Made by a program: the position numbers and the translations under genes. From Magicicada septendecula (lineage: Eukaryota; Arthropoda; Insecta; Hemiptera; Cicadidae): a DNA stretch of 64,000 nucleotides. The DNA lies in the NCBI GenBank assembly GCA_034769895.1, contig CM068367.1, positions 124,471,927 to 124,535,926 of the forward strand. The letters run 5' to 3'. The notes under the pieces are model-generated. The model did not search any database. It saw nothing but the letters and a program-made list of their open reading frames with translations, and had not been told where the DNA came from. Shown here one piece after another: positions 44,257 to 57,848 of the stretch. The stretch's first letter is position 1. The number at the start of each line of letters is the position of its first letter.

Positions 44257-45755
44257 TTATAAAATTGAATTTAACTGAACAGAGAAGTCATGAATGTTAT
44301 ATTGATAAAAAAGCAAATTTCTGTATAAAGTACCCCCTGTTTACAGTACATAATTAGTTATATTTATACTAACATGTAAATATTATTATAGAGGTCATCA
44401 ACTCACCAAAAAGGCATCATTTTCCAAAACACATCCACAGAACATACATATAAGAAACAACAAGACTGATTGGTCTATATCATTGATACATCAGTTTCAG
44501 CAGTCAACACAAAGAAATTTTTTTTTGCATTGTGTGTACTTCTCCATGAATGATGAAACTGTCTGTGACAGTTAAGACAGTGGACAATTTCAAATCAGTG
44601 TTGGTATTTGTTGTGTGTTTTGAAAACAGTGAAACAGTTTAAAATCTGTTTAGTACAGTTGCTTGTTTTGCCTATAATAATGTTTAAGAATAATGAGGCC
44701 CAGTGCACTCTAATCTATGAACACAATATTGTGACACTGTAAATAGAACTTAATACCGGCAATGTTGCCAAGACATAAACAACTGTAAGATATAAACAAG
44801 TTAGTGAAATGGTGAGTTTTATGGAATTAACAGTAGAAATTTGCAGCTAATGCTGAAAATTAATTTACATTAGAAGCAGATATTAACACAATATGATTAA
44901 AGGAGATTGTAATTTAATAAACAATAATTTCAATGAAAATAAATATACCCAAATTTACTTACTTCATAAAAATTAGTACATAGTCCTGTAGAGAGTAAAC
45001 TGGTGATGTTTACCTGATTATTTCTCGTACTAAATTTTGCATTATGCTACTTTGTCATATAGGCAACAGAGGGTCTGCTGCTGGTGCACCCTGCTGCTCA
45101 AAATACCAGTAATTCAGTGCTCCCCAAACAGCTGTTAGTACCTCCACTGTGACTAGTCTTTTTAACTTTTACCATCTACTGCCAACATCTTCCATCTTTT
45201 CTTCTTTTTCTTCCTTTCCTTTCCTCAGTAATTTTACCTTGTCTATTTCTGACCACCATATACTTCTATACCTCTACAGTTCCATTTTTAAATTATAAAT
45301 TGAATGAAAAAATAACCAAAGCAATGTAATTTGTTTAAAATATGAAAAACAATAACAATAATTAAAATAATATATTATTGAAGAAGGTAAATGAATTGTC
45401 AACACCATTACAATTTGTACAAATAATTTATTTTTTATTTACAATTTTGCTCCAATAAATTCTACATCTTAAAAAAGGCTTCAAGTATTTTCACATCAAG
45501 GCCTTTTGTGATATAATTTTCAGTTTACATAATTTTATAATTTATTTTACATGCTACAAATAAGTGAGATTTACTCATTACGTTATTAAAATATAGATAC
45601 TCAAAAACTTCATTATGGTTTTCAACAAAAAATTAATAATACCTTCTGAATCATTATACTTCTTCCGAAATGTTTACTACGTAAATAATCTGACAATTTT
45701 AAATACTTATACATATACAAAGTCTAACAATAAGGATCATGAACTCATTGCAGTG
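44257..45755. other. Unassigned AT-rich spacer
   Basis: A slightly GC-richer patch at 45060-45160 is not recognised. No gene seen. Confidence 0.4.
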
Positions 45756-45759
45756 TGTC

Positions 45760-46165
45760 TGATGCAGGCTGCTGTGTTGTGTGTATGAAAATTACATACA
45801 ACTTTACTGGCATTGTCCATGTCAAAATGCTCTGAACATTATTAGTCAAAGCCACCCAGAACTAATCATCATGACAATGCACCTGTTCACACAGCACCAA
45901 GAGTTTTTATCATGAAAAAATTACTTTGTTGTAACGCCCACCTTTTTCATTGGATCTGGCACCAGCCAGATTTTTCTTTGTTTCTGAAAGATAAAGGGAC
46001 ATATTTTGATGACTTCCATATCATAAATAATAATACATTACTCTGAGGATGACTGAACAAAACAGTTCAAAAGCTTCTCAAAGTGTGAACTAGGGACTAG
46101 CTTACATATGTGGCTAGACTACTTTGAATGAGACAATAATGATATTCAAGAATAGAGTACACCAA
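45760..46165 (+). pseudogene. mariner transposase C-terminal relic
   Basis: Readable blocks are HHDNAPVHTAPRVFIMKKLL (the second catalytic Asp of the DD34D triad), WHQPDFSLF (worn PDLAPCDFFLF), KGTYFDDFHI (KG.HFESL.EI) and DNNDIQE (worn EYFE.DN..). Frames change between them and stops occur, and the third catalytic Asp is no longer in context. About 400 bp, old, no termini seen. Confidence 0.75.
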
Positions 46166-46169
46166 AATT

Positions 46170-47112
46170 TTATTGCTCAAATTAGTGAACTTTTTACTGA
46201 CAGAGTTTGTATATAATGTTACACATACAGGAGCTCAGATACATGTGTACACATGCACTCAGGTACACACACAAAACAATTGTATTATTCTTGCTATAAT
46301 AACAACAAATGTATGATAAATTTTCATGTTGTTTTTGTAAAACCAATTCCTCATTTTTTTTCTTGTATTGTTTGCACAAGTGTCTCCCATTCCATTTGGC
46401 AGCAATTTCTGTATGTGTGTTTGGGTAAGTGTAGCTGTTTTTTTTTTGTATTATTTAATGAATATAAACTTTCGAATGCTTAGTCACATGAGAGTAGTTC
46501 TTACATTGTACACTGTGGCTCCCTGAATAGTGACATCTTTTAGTTAGGAATTACATGTAAGATTTAAAGAATCAAGCCCTTTCAATAACAAGACTGATTT
46601 CAAATCTGTGGACACATTTAAAGGCCTGATAAAGAAGAAATAAGCTGACTTCCCATTTCATGTCATTCATCATTTCTTTATAGGTGGAGGGTGCTTTACT
46701 ACCAAACACAAAATAAGTATTTACTTGAAGTTTTCACAACTTCCTAATCTCCATATACAGAACTGTCAGTACACTTATGAACAGAAGAGACTGTAAACTG
46801 TTTCTGTAATACACTGTAAAAATGTGTATGAAAGATGTTCACTTGACTGTACATGTCTTTGTATGCACACTTCTTTATCTGTTGAACATTTTATGCTTGC
46901 TTTAGGGAACTGAAGACACTTATATAAAGAACCCAAGAGCAACAGGCCTAGTTTTTAAATGGCTGATGAAATTTAATTTCATAAATTATCAGAAAAAAGC
47001 TAGAGATATGAATTACACAGTACAGTAAACAGTACTGAACTATGATATTGTGACTGTAGTTAAAGTGATGCTGCACATTCCTAAATCATTTTAACACGGT
47101 GATATTACATGG
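46170..47112. other. Spacer, probably including the Vps25 3' UTR
   Basis: No frame recognised. Because it lies directly downstream of the Vps25 stop codon on the minus strand, part of it should be 3' untranslated region; the polyadenylation site was not identified. Confidence 0.35.
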
Positions 47113-47267
47113 GATATCAGTTTCTTTTGCCAGCCAGTTTTTACAAATATCCTTTTCACCCAGAACTGGAGAGTAGCTGCACTTGACCGGGACAAATGGC
47201 GGAGACTGTTAAAGGAGGCCTTAACTCAGTAATGGGTTGTTGCGCCGCAGAAGAAGAAGAAGAAGAA
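47113..47267 (+). mobile_element. 155-bp LINE 3' end with 12-bp target duplication
   Basis: GATATTACATGG flanks exactly at 47101-47112 and 47268-47279. The insert ends NWRVAALDRDKWRRLLKEAL then a stop and a (GAA)n tail; this is the LINE C-terminal W..A..RD.WR.L..EA block. Inserted in sense opposite to Vps25 about 160 bp beyond its stop codon. Confidence 0.9.
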
Positions 47268-47426
47268 GATATTACATGGCATTAGTTAAAAATTAGTTCC
47301 TTCCATGTCTGTATGAATGGTTACAAAGTAACACATTCTCTTTTAAATTCTAGCCATCTTGTCATATCAGTTTAGAAAACTGTGAATGTATGTCATTTAA
47401 CTAGTATCATGTTCTGATTAAATTGT

Positions 47427-47539
47427 TTAGAAAAATTTTACTCCTGCATCATCATCACTTAAAATCAATTCTGCTTTCCTCTGGCTCTCTAACACTCGGA
47501 GCGCTTTGATTAGTACTTCCTGGCTGAGCCCTGTAAATT
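47427..47539 (-). CDS. Vps25: Vps25, last coding exon
   Basis: Vps25 is the ESCRT-II subunit that links ESCRT-I/II to ESCRT-III in sorting ubiquitinated cargo into multivesicular bodies. On the minus strand the acceptor ...TTTTGTTTAG is followed by AA, completing a Glu codon from the previous exon, and FTGLSQEVLIKALRVLES, QRKAELILSDDDAGVKFF and TAA. The human protein ends FHGLDEATLLRALQALQQ ... KAEI and RGVKFF, so this is the C-terminal winged-helix end, and the stop falls at the expected place. No damage is seen. Confidence 0.95.
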
Positions 47540-48454
47540 CTAAACAAAAGTCTGTTGTTTACATGTTGTTATAAATGTTCTTGCTTAGAATTATAATTGT
47601 ACTTAACACACAAAAAAACGGTTTTAAAAATTTATGAATCTGAATTTACATGTACTTTAATCAAAACATGTACAGTAGAGAGCTGACAGTCTGAACTAAT
47701 TGGGACCAGAAGTAGTTTGAATTATTGACCTGTCCTGTGTTTCAAACATAACATAAACAAAACATCATTTGAGGTTTGTTCCTAAAGAATCTGTCCATAC
47801 TTTTTTTCTGTAAAACTATTTGAATGTGAGTGGTAAAACTGGCAGAGTGCAGTGGTAGTATTTAGCACACATGCATTATTTTTTTGTAAACTTACAAAGC
47901 GTGTCAGTTGTTTTCCAGCAGCCATCGTGTGCATTAATGTAACATGTGCAAAATTATGGAAATTATTGATAATGGGATTTATTTTGTGCAAAATGATGGA
48001 ACATATTGAACACCATTACTCCATCGAGTTCTACCAAAGCTTGGTGATATCCACAGCAACACAATTCATTGCAGGCTTTAGGATATACCACTACAAACAG
48101 TAGTGTTGTAGGATACGGGTATTACAAAAATTATAGGATGATCTAACCATTTTTAAAATGGCCGAACTTGGTTAGTAGTGACCAACATACTGGTATGCTG
48201 CCAAAAAGTTGAAACTTAATTGTCATTAACTAAAATGTGCAGTTATATAATAGAAATCATTGAGTTATTATCCAAAAAATGCAAATGACATGGGGATTAG
48301 CAGCAAGGTAGTTCTCTACACAATATTTTTCCATGCACACAGTGGCTGTGAAATATGTATCTTGAACAGAAAGAGATCTGTTTTGGCACTGCACAGAACA
48401 AGATGGAGTGTCCTAAAAGGGATCCTAATGCCTTTAGACGCCTGTGACGCCTAG

Positions 48455-48487
48455 ACCGAAGACTAAACCTCTTGTTTAGTCTTCGGT
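48455..48487. repeat. Perfect hairpin, 14-bp arms
   Basis: ACCGAAGACTAAAC, loop CTCTT, then GTTTAGTCTTCGGT. No flanking repeat was recognised; it could be the tip of a foldback element. Confidence 0.9.
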
Positions 48488-49813
48488 ATAGAGTATGCCC
48501 AGAAACAATGGTTCAGGTATCATAATGGAAGTCACCACCATACCCAGGGCTGAAGAAAACAAAACAATTGAATAACAAAATGAAAGGAATGCTGACTTTT
48601 TTACTACCTCATAGTTGTGCATCACTTGTATGCACCAGAAGGCCACACAGTCAAGAAACAATAGTATCTGGAGGTTCTATTACATATGAGTCTGTGTATT
48701 AACGACGCAGTTCTGTGCACGAGACCATTTCTGTGGGAATCACACAAGGGACAGTTGCATCATGATGCCCTATTTGTTGCATTTAATCTTGCTCAGAAAT
48801 CCTCAGATTTCCTCAGATTTTCCAGATGCCTTACTCAGACATGTACTCCGTGACTTCTGATCATTCCCCCAGACTGGAAATGCACTGGAAGAGTCCTGAT
48901 TTGATAGCCAGGAGGGCATAATGATGAATGCATACCAAAGCCAGGAGGGGACAGCTGGTAGCATACCAAAAGAGGACGATGGAAAATGTTTTCAGCAACT
49001 GAAGGCCACTTGGTTACGTGTGTGAAATCAAAACATGATTACTTTGAAAGAAATTATGAATGAAAGCCACAACGTAAGCTATTTTTTCTTCTGATCTATG
49101 GTAAGACTTTCTGAACAGACCTTGCAAGATGATAAAAACAATGCAACAATAAACTGTAATAAGATAGTTCAGAATCATATACAACAGACCAGAAATGTTT
49201 TCATACTACTGACTGATTCAGAATTATGCACCTATCACTGTAGACTATGGTTCTATAAGTTACTACATATGTCTGTAAAATTATAAAATAGAAATACAGT
49301 TATATTTAGACAGTTTGCAGTATTGTTATGTTTCGAATGGCTACACTAGCAAAAATTAACAAAAACCAACATTCAGTGTTATTCACTTTCATTAATTATT
49401 TTCTATTCATTCAATTATTTTCTATTATCAAAGACTAACTAACAAAATACTCCAGTTATAATGTTCATAGGGCTTTATAAAATACAATATGCCACTATAG
49501 TTATAACTTCAGTGAAAGAAATTATACAGTAGGCCTATATGAATTCATAGCATCTGCAGAAATAATCAATTTACAACATTCAGAACAAAATCGCATGTGT
49601 TTAAAATATATCATACAATTTTCAGTACAAATATACCCCTTGTTAGAAGTTAAACACCTTGTTCATGATAAAAGAGAGTTTAGCATGATAAAAGAGAGCT
49701 TAGGATGTGGCTAAAGGACGACCCTGAAGCTTGACCGTTCTTTTGGACTAATCTTTAACAATGTTTATACTTTCAATAGAGTTAACACAACTACACATGT
49801 TATTGTTTCCACA

Positions 49814-49839
49814 TGTGTGTGTGTGTGTGTGTGTGTGTG
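49814..49839. repeat. (GT)n microsatellite
   Basis: About thirteen uninterrupted GT units inside a Vps25 intron. Confidence 0.95.
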
Positions 49840-50362
49840 AATCAAGGAATTGAAATAATATGGATTTTCTTTTTAAGGTCTTAGAGAATACCTTTGAAAC
49901 TAGGGATAAAATTTTTAAAGTTGTTTTCAACTTGACTTGACCTCAGGTGACACAAAAATGATAAAGAAATCAAACTGAGGCAATAAGACACAACTCTTTC
50001 AAAAACAGATTGTGTTTAATATATAGTACATGTTAAATAGTGGCTTGTGCACATACAACTTCCATTTATCTAAAAACTTCTTGGATGCCAAAAATACAAA
50101 ATTTATTTTAAAATGCAAAGTTTCAACAAATTAATGTCTAGAAGCATATCTAGATATAAAAACACGTAAAATACACTTTTAAAACTACATAAAACATAGA
50201 AATATACTTTTTAAATGTAAACTGATATCAGAACATAAGTTACTTCTGTAATACTAAACCTTATTTCTATTAATAAAAATACCAAAATAAATGATAAAGT
50301 TGGTTTAGTAAGTTTATTGAAATAAAAAACTTACTTCTCACACTTACTATTATTGAGCTTAC

Positions 50363-50484
50363 CTTTATCAGGTGTGTTAATGATTTCAAACAAAGTGCAA
50401 ATAGAATTATTAAGGCCGCTCTCTTGAACCCACGAAAATATGATGTCCGCCCACTCTGGCAAAGTATGCCAATAAACGTACCAT
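50363..50484 (-). CDS. Vps25: Vps25, internal exon (second to last)
   Basis: On the minus strand, acceptor ATGATACAG is followed by A (completing AG|A, Arg), then WYVYWHTLPEWADIIFSWVQ, ESGLNNSICTLFEIINTPDK and G before donor GTAAGC. The human counterpart reads FLIMWRRPEEWGKLIYQWVS, RSGQNNSVFTLYEL. The W..LPEWA.II..WV and S.G.NNS..TL.E residues are conserved. This is the junction and start of the second winged-helix domain. Phase matches both neighbours. Confidence 0.95.
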
Positions 50485-51684
50485 CTGTATCATAAAAAGA
50501 ATGAACTTGTCAATAAAGATGTAAAGCATGAACATCACACAGCTTATACAAAATGAACATAATATTGCTATAACTACAATAGAATGGAAACAAAAACTTA
50601 TATAAAGATATTAAAATTATTTATACAGTACTGTCACAGCAATATGAAAACAGCTTTTCTAGTAACACTCGGTATGAAGTTGGCTGAAAGATAGAGAGTG
50701 GAAATACAACAAAATTATTTAATAACAATTTGATTCATAACAAAATGTAAACAGCACAATTTCAAACACTGTTTTTAACAATGCAGTAAATTCTGGTGGC
50801 ACCACAATTCTTTCCTACTAGTGACACTCCAATAGCAAACTATACAAACGTAGACATTACTAGGGGTTGTTTAAGTTAGTCAGTGTGTTTTTAATTGTGC
50901 ATGGTGATATTAGGTCTTCATTTGGCTTTAACTGCGACTTGAACTCAGAAGCAATTTAAAAAAAAAATTAAATTTTTCATGCTATTTATAACCCCACTGA
51001 AAAGTGGATTCTAAGGTGTTCTGGGGACAAGGACTGTTCTGTGGATTCTAAGCTGTGTTGATGGATGGGTTTTGTATGCCAAGGGCAGACTGGGCAAAAG
51101 GGAAGAAAGGGAAGGCGCACTGAATGATAAGAATTGTGTGAATCATGTTTTTAATGTGAAAATGCCAATAGGATACTCCAAACAAGGTACGGATAGGAAA
51201 TGCTGTTGCTGGGTGTAGTGACCACAGGAGCACTGATGTTCAGTGAATGCCGAAAATTGTATTTAGCAATGATGCGCAGCATAAAGGACCTGTGCAATTA
51301 AAGTTAACTATGTAGAATACAAGTGCTAACTCTTCAGTACAAAAGCATTAGGGAAATCTGCGGGAGCTGGTGCGGTAAAAATTGTCTAAATCATTGAAAA
51401 TTGCAAGGAAGGGGCCTGTTGGTGTAATGATTGTACAGGTATATGTGCTGAACACCCATTAGGGCCTGTGAGACAGTCAGTATTAAAGGGACAGATGTTG
51501 ATAATGAGGGTAGCATGTTTGGATTCATGGTTGTGCTGTTAATGGCCATAACTGAATGGAGAGGGGTCTGAGCTTTACTCAGATTGTGTAGCAGCAGTAA
51601 TACTTATGGAAGGTTTATAAAATCCAAGCCTAGAAAAAATTATTTTTTACATATTTTCACTAATTTTTTTTAATTTAAAATTTA
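50485..51684 (-). other. Vps25 intron, part left of BEL element 2
   Basis: Intronic sequence. 51000-51620 is GC-richer and unassigned. It ends in AGTAC (51685-51689), the BEL target duplication. Confidence 0.6.
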
Positions 51685-51689
51685 AGTAC

Positions 51690-52189
51690 TGTACAGTAGC
51701 GCGATAATTTTACTTTATAGGTTGGCTAATCTGCGCTTTAATTTTTACGGTAATCTGATCATTCATGTCAGTGCTCTGCACAGTACGTGTCAAACGCTAG
51801 TAAGCGGTGGTCGGCACGCCCGCAGCCTCACCGTCATATTTTTTCTTGTCACGATATTCAATGTAGGCCTTAGGCCAACATACTTTACTTATGGCCCATT
51901 AGGCTCGTTTATTAATGTAATTTAATTTTGATACGAATTGTATCCATTATGCTTATTAGCCAACCTGTCATTCAAAACAACTTCTAACTGCATATTTCTA
52001 ATGTACCTTTGAATATCAAATAAATGAATTAAATACAGTCCACTCGCTTCATCATTTCTGCATCCTGGCGAATCAACTAAGTACAAAATTTCACACTCAA
52101 CATTCTTCAACAAAACGTTTTCGGTCCCACGGGCCACATCATTAACATTTTTTGGTCCTCACAGTATGGATCACTCTTCTTACTTAACA
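51690..52189 (+). repeat. 5' LTR of BEL element 2
   Basis: Pairs with 57849-58349; starts TGTACAGTAGCGCG and ends CTTACTTAACA. Confidence 0.94.
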
Positions 52190-55100
52190 TTTTTTGGTCG
52201 CTCCGGACCTGGATTTCCGATGTATCATTCATAATTAATATTTTTCTGCCACTATTTATGGCCATCACGGGCGAATTAGCATATCCGCTGATACGACCGT
52301 GGCGTGATTCCATCGGCATTTCGCTCGTCGCCTTTGAGCCTCCTGACAACATCATCGCAAGAGCCTGCTAGCTTCAGTGCTTCAAACAAGACTGTCATCT
52401 CTCCGAGCTGTGTTCCATCTTCTCCACGGTGTCGACGCTGCAGGACATCGCCTACAAGGTATCACCTCAATAACATCATAACAAGGTGCGTACAGTGGCT
52501 GAAGAAGGCCTCAAAGTGTTAACCAGAAAGAGAGGCGGCTTAAAGTCCGCAATAGTGCGAATACAATCTGCCGTAAATAACTTTGATATAAATTCCAATA
52601 CAAAATATTTTTTAACAGTAAGGCTTGAAAGTCTGAAAAGCTTGGCATCGAAGTACGACGAGGTGCAGTCTGAAATAGAACTTATTTGTAAAGACATAAG
52701 CACGGCTCAAGAAGACCGAGTTGATGTCGAAGAAATGCTATATTCGACTGAAGCAAATATTTTGCAATTAATTGATACATTTAATGTTCAGACTGTACCT
52801 CCCGTACTCTTCTCAGGCAACATATTGGAATGGCAGCATTTTCATTCAATTTTTACGGACTTGGTGCATACAAGATCCGATTTAACGCCAGTGCAGAAGT
52901 TACATTATTTACACTCTTCTTTAAAAAATGAACCTTTAGATTTAATTAAGTCACTACCTATCTGTAAGGAAAATTACTCAATAGCGTTGAGTTTGCTGTC
53001 CGCAAGGTATGACAAGAAGTTCATACTAGCAAAATACTATGTTCAAAATTTACTTCAAGTCAAGTCGACAATTAAGGACTCTGTCCAAAGTTTGGCAGAA
53101 TTCACAAACACAATAACGTCTTCTGTTAATTCACTGGCGGCAATGCAACTGTCAGTGAATTCATTTGAATTTATTACCATACAATTATTATCAACTAAAC
53201 TCGACCCTACTACTTTTAAACTATGGAAGGAGTCTATCGACCCTGATAATTTTCCTAACTTTCAAGATTTCATTCATTTTTTAAATTCACGTAGACAGCT
53301 GTTAGAAAATACACTGCCTATCGATGCCGGACAGCAACTCAACAAACCGAATTTAAGACTTAACAATAAATATGATAAATATAAATCAAGAAACGCTGCT
53401 GGCAGTACTACATTTAAGAGTTATCACTCAGCGTCAAGCAATTACTCATGTTTGTGTTGTAAATCTAATCACCCGCTTTACATATGTGATAAATTTCGTG
53501 CATTAAGCACCGCTGAGCGGGGACAATTTGTATCAAGTCACAAATGTACCAATTGTCTTAGATCAGATCATTTTGTATCTAACTGTAAGAATAAGCAGGT
53601 GTGTAAGATCTGTTCAAAACGACACCACACATTGTTGCACGCAAACAACGTGCCGAACTCAATATCTGCCAGTAGTAGTAATTATTGCTCACTTAAATTA
53701 CAATCCACGAACAATGTTCTTTTATCAACAGCAGTTGTATTTGTCATTGACCAGGCTGGCAACAGACATAGGGCAACAGTTCTTTTAGACGCCGGGTCAC
53801 AAATAAATTTTTGCACAAAATCATTTGCAAGGAAATTACGGCTTAATTTAACTAAATCCAACATACCAATAACGGGTATAAACAATACAGCGTGTTACGC
53901 CACTAATCTTGCGTCTATACGCATTATGTCTCGTTATCAGAGATTTAGCTTCGAGGCAAAATGTGCTATCTTATCTGCATTAACCCACAATCTGCTGGCA
54001 CAATCGTTTGACATAAATCAATTCCACATTCCGAACAACATTTTTCTGGCTGACCCAAATTTCAATATATCCTCTGAAATCGACATACTCTTAGGGGCGC
54101 AATTTTACCTGGATTTAATTTTAGCTAATAAATACGTACGCGGCCCTCATTTTCCCATCATACAGGAAACAAAGCTAGGCTACATTTTGGCTGGCAACCT
54201 CCCCAAACACTGCTGCTACAAGGGTCCTGCTGTTTCGTTCCTAGCTAGCTAGGAACAATGACAGTCAAATTCTGCAGTCTCTCGAAAGATTTTGGGAAGC
54301 AGAAACTATCCCTGACAACACACCTGATAACGAGTCAGCCTGTGAAGAGCATTTCGTGCACTCTACTCATCGCAATCATGAGGGTAGGTTTGTGGTTTCA
54401 CTGCCATTTAAGCCCGTTGGGGGAATCTTACACCAATGCTGAAGCAAGATTTGTGAATTTAGAGCGTTGATTCAGGCGTGATGCTAAGCTCGCGCGCGAT
54501 TACGCCGACTTTATTAACGAATATAAGGATCTTGGACACATGACGCTTATCGATAATTGCGCTATCAATTCAGGAGCGTCAAATACTTACTATCTGCCTC
54601 ACCATGCCGTATTTAAACAGTCTAGCTTGACCACAAAACTGCGCGTCGTTTTTGATGGTTCGTCCAAAACTACCAATGGCCTTTCTCTCAATGACATATT
54701 GTTGGTAGGCCCGAATGTTCAACAAGACCTTTTTTCTATTCTTTTACGTTTCCGCATGCATAAATATGTTCTCATCGCCGACATCGAGAAGATGTATCGA
54801 CAAATTCACGTAGCTGAAGGGGATTGTCACTATCAACGTATTCTGTGGCGTGATTCTCCTCTTGAACCATTTAAACACTTTGCATTGCGAACGGTAACCT
54901 ACGGCATGGCTAGTGCTTCGTTTTTGGCCACTCGCTGTCTCATTCAAATTGGTAGGGACCATCAAGCTTCATTTCCTGATGCGGCGTTAGCTATAACGAA
55001 TGATTTCTATGTCGACGATCTGCTGACCGGTTCTGACACCATCTCTGATCTGACCAAGCTGAAATCTGATCTAGGTGCGTTATTGAGTCAATACGGTCTC

Positions 55101-57848
55101 ACGTTGCATAAATGGGCATCTAATGAACTCAGAGTGGTCGCAAATCATGACAATTTATCACGCCCCTTAAACAAATAGGACAATGTGCGCACCCTGGGCA
55201 TTCTCTGGAATAATACTGCCGATTCATTTCTGTTTGACATTAAATCATTCCCAGTTGAATCAAGCATCTCCAAGAGGAGAATTCTTTTGATTATTGCAGG
55301 CATATATGATGCTCTTGGACTTATCGGTCCCGTTGTCTTTTTGTACAAACAGTTTATGCAGCAACTCTGGCTTTGCAAGCTTGGTTGGGATGAACCGATC
55401 TCCGGCCAATCACGTTTGGATTGGCATTCTTTGTGCGACAAATTGGGTCTGATTAGCAAAATTGTGGTCCCACGTTCTATTCATCGTAAGCTTGAGGCAA
55501 GTACAGTTGAATTACATGGTTTTTCGGATGCCTCTGAAAGGGGTTTGGGTGTTGTATTTATATCAGAGTCATTTATCAAGATTCATCGGCCTCTTGTCAT
55601 CTCCTGTGTTCTAAATCTCGCGTAGCTCCCTTACAACAGGTGTCTTTACCTCGTATCGAACTATGCGCTTGCTTGTTGCTATCGCGACTCGTATTTAAGG
55701 TCGTTCCTGCACTTTATTCGTTCATTAATAGTATTCATTTGTATTCTGACTCTATGGTGGCTCTTTACTGGATTCATGCCCAGTCAACAAGGTGGAAAAC
55801 ATACGTCGCTAATCGTGTTGCTGAAATTCAGCGTCTTACGCAAACCTATACTTGGCATCACATCAATTCTAGACACAATCCTGCTGATATTATCTCCAGG
55901 GGGTGTCTACCTGACCTTTTGCGCGATTGTTCGCTTTGGTGGCACGGTCCAACTTGTTTGTCTCAATCTTCAGAGTCCAATCCTTTTCCAACCTTTTTAC
56001 CTTCTAATCCGTCATCTTCTGAAGTCATCACGGAAGGCATACGTCCTCTAAGGCATACGTCTCTTTGTTTATTTGCTTAGCAACCAGGGCCATTCACTTG
56101 GAATTGGTTTCCGACCTTACAGCCAGTGTGTTTATAGCTGCCTTACGTCGTTTTATGGCCCGCAGGGGCATACCCAGTCAGTTATACTCTGATAATGGCA
56201 CAAACTTTAGGAAGGCCCGCAATATCTTGCATGATCTCTACAACCTTTGGCATAATAAGGATGCCATCTCATCACTCAAATCATTCACATCCTCTCAGGG
56301 GATCTCATGGTCATTTATTCCGCCCTCGTCACCTCATTTCGGTGGCCTTTGGGAGAGCGGCATAAAGAGTTTGAAGTTTCATCTGCGCCACGTGGTAGGC
56401 AAGTCGATACTCACCTTCGAGGAGTTTACGACAGTTTTGTCTCAGATAGAGGCATGTCTGAACTCTCGACCTTTATTTGCCATCTCTTCGGATGTAAATG
56501 ATCCGGTGCCACTCACATCTGGCCATTTTTTGATTTGCGCACCATTAACGGCGATACCGGACCCAGACTTATCTCATATTCCTATCTCTCGTCTTGGGCG
56601 TTGGCAACTTCTACAGAAGTTTGTCCAAGGCATTTGGAAGGCATGGTCTCGCGACTATTTGCACCAGTTACAACAGCGTCACAAATGGAAATTCGCTAAG
56701 GATAATGTTTCCATTGGGGACCTAGTTTTACTTATTGAGGATAATCTACCTCCATCAGCCTGGAAATTTGGTGTAATTACCGCCACATTTCCCGGCCCAG
56801 ATAACTTAATTCGAGTCGTAGACATTCGCACACCTACTGGTGTTTTGCGGAGACCAGTACATAAGTTATGTCTGTTGCCAGCGCGGGACGAGATTTGACA
56901 AGATTATTATGATCATTTAGCACAATGCTATTTTACTCAGCCATTGGCTTATTACTTATTATGACCATTTGGTCAACTTAATTGTGATGTATTATCACAA
57001 CATTTTCATAACAATTTATGCCATTGTGATTATTCATATTGTAATTAACTAAATTGTTGTTTATTATATTTATTATATAACTTGCGTTTATGTAAAACAT
57101 ATCGTTTTTTGCATCTACTGTATGTAACCATGCCACGTCTAGATTTATTTTATATTGTATTGTTATATTGTATTTGTATTTTGTGATTAAGCATTGCACA
57201 ATTATTATTTCTGTTTAAATTATGACATACATGTCATCATATATGTGCTTGCATTCAGTCAGCTATTTATAGCTTGTTCTCACACAACAACATATTGTAA
57301 GTTCCAGAAACTTCAGGAATAGCATGACTTGGTCAATACATGACGCCATGCTAAATTTACGCTTAAACATGTAATTTGTGGCAATTTTGTTCATGTAAAC
57401 AATACTCTGTACAGGTCTACTGGCCTCAATTATTTCACGGTAACCATCTATGACATGCATAGGGTTACAAGCTATCGGGCCATCATGTGATGAGCTTCCG
57501 ATCATACATTATTAAGCATTGTCTAATTATGTATTTTTCATGTTTCATAACGTTCGATATTGTACACATACAATATATGACGGCAATACTTTGCCGACGC
57601 ATACATTTTTATTCATGCATGAGACGTTTGTTCGCTAACCTTGGCTTACAAACGCTTATCTTTATTCATGCTTATCGCTAAACCATTAACGTACAGCTGT
57701 TATCTCATATTACAACTCAAGGTTCAATTCAGCCTTGAAATTAACTTCATTATTAAGAACACTGTATGTTATAAACTAAGTTACCAAAATGTATAATAAT
57801 TTACTAAAAAATAGTAAACAAATCTATTGATTTTTGACAGGCAGCTTA

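Larger units (their letters stand above)
47540..50362 (-). other. Vps25 intron (2.8 kb)
   Basis: Bounded by GTAAGC (donor, 50362 side) and GTTTAG (acceptor, 47540 side) on the minus strand. It contains a perfect 14-bp-arm hairpin at 48455-48487 and a (GT)n microsatellite at 49814-49839. Possible worn transposon frames at 47.9-49.0 kb could not be assigned. Confidence 0.85.

Noticed and set aside
47840-49060. Possible mariner/Tc1 transposase pieces (for example MEHIEHHYSIEFYQSL)
   Set aside because: Only faint resemblance, no catalytic block, and frames change too often to support a call.
51000-51620. Host exon or known repeat in the GC-richer intron patch
   Set aside because: No frame matched a family I know, and no terminal repeats were found.
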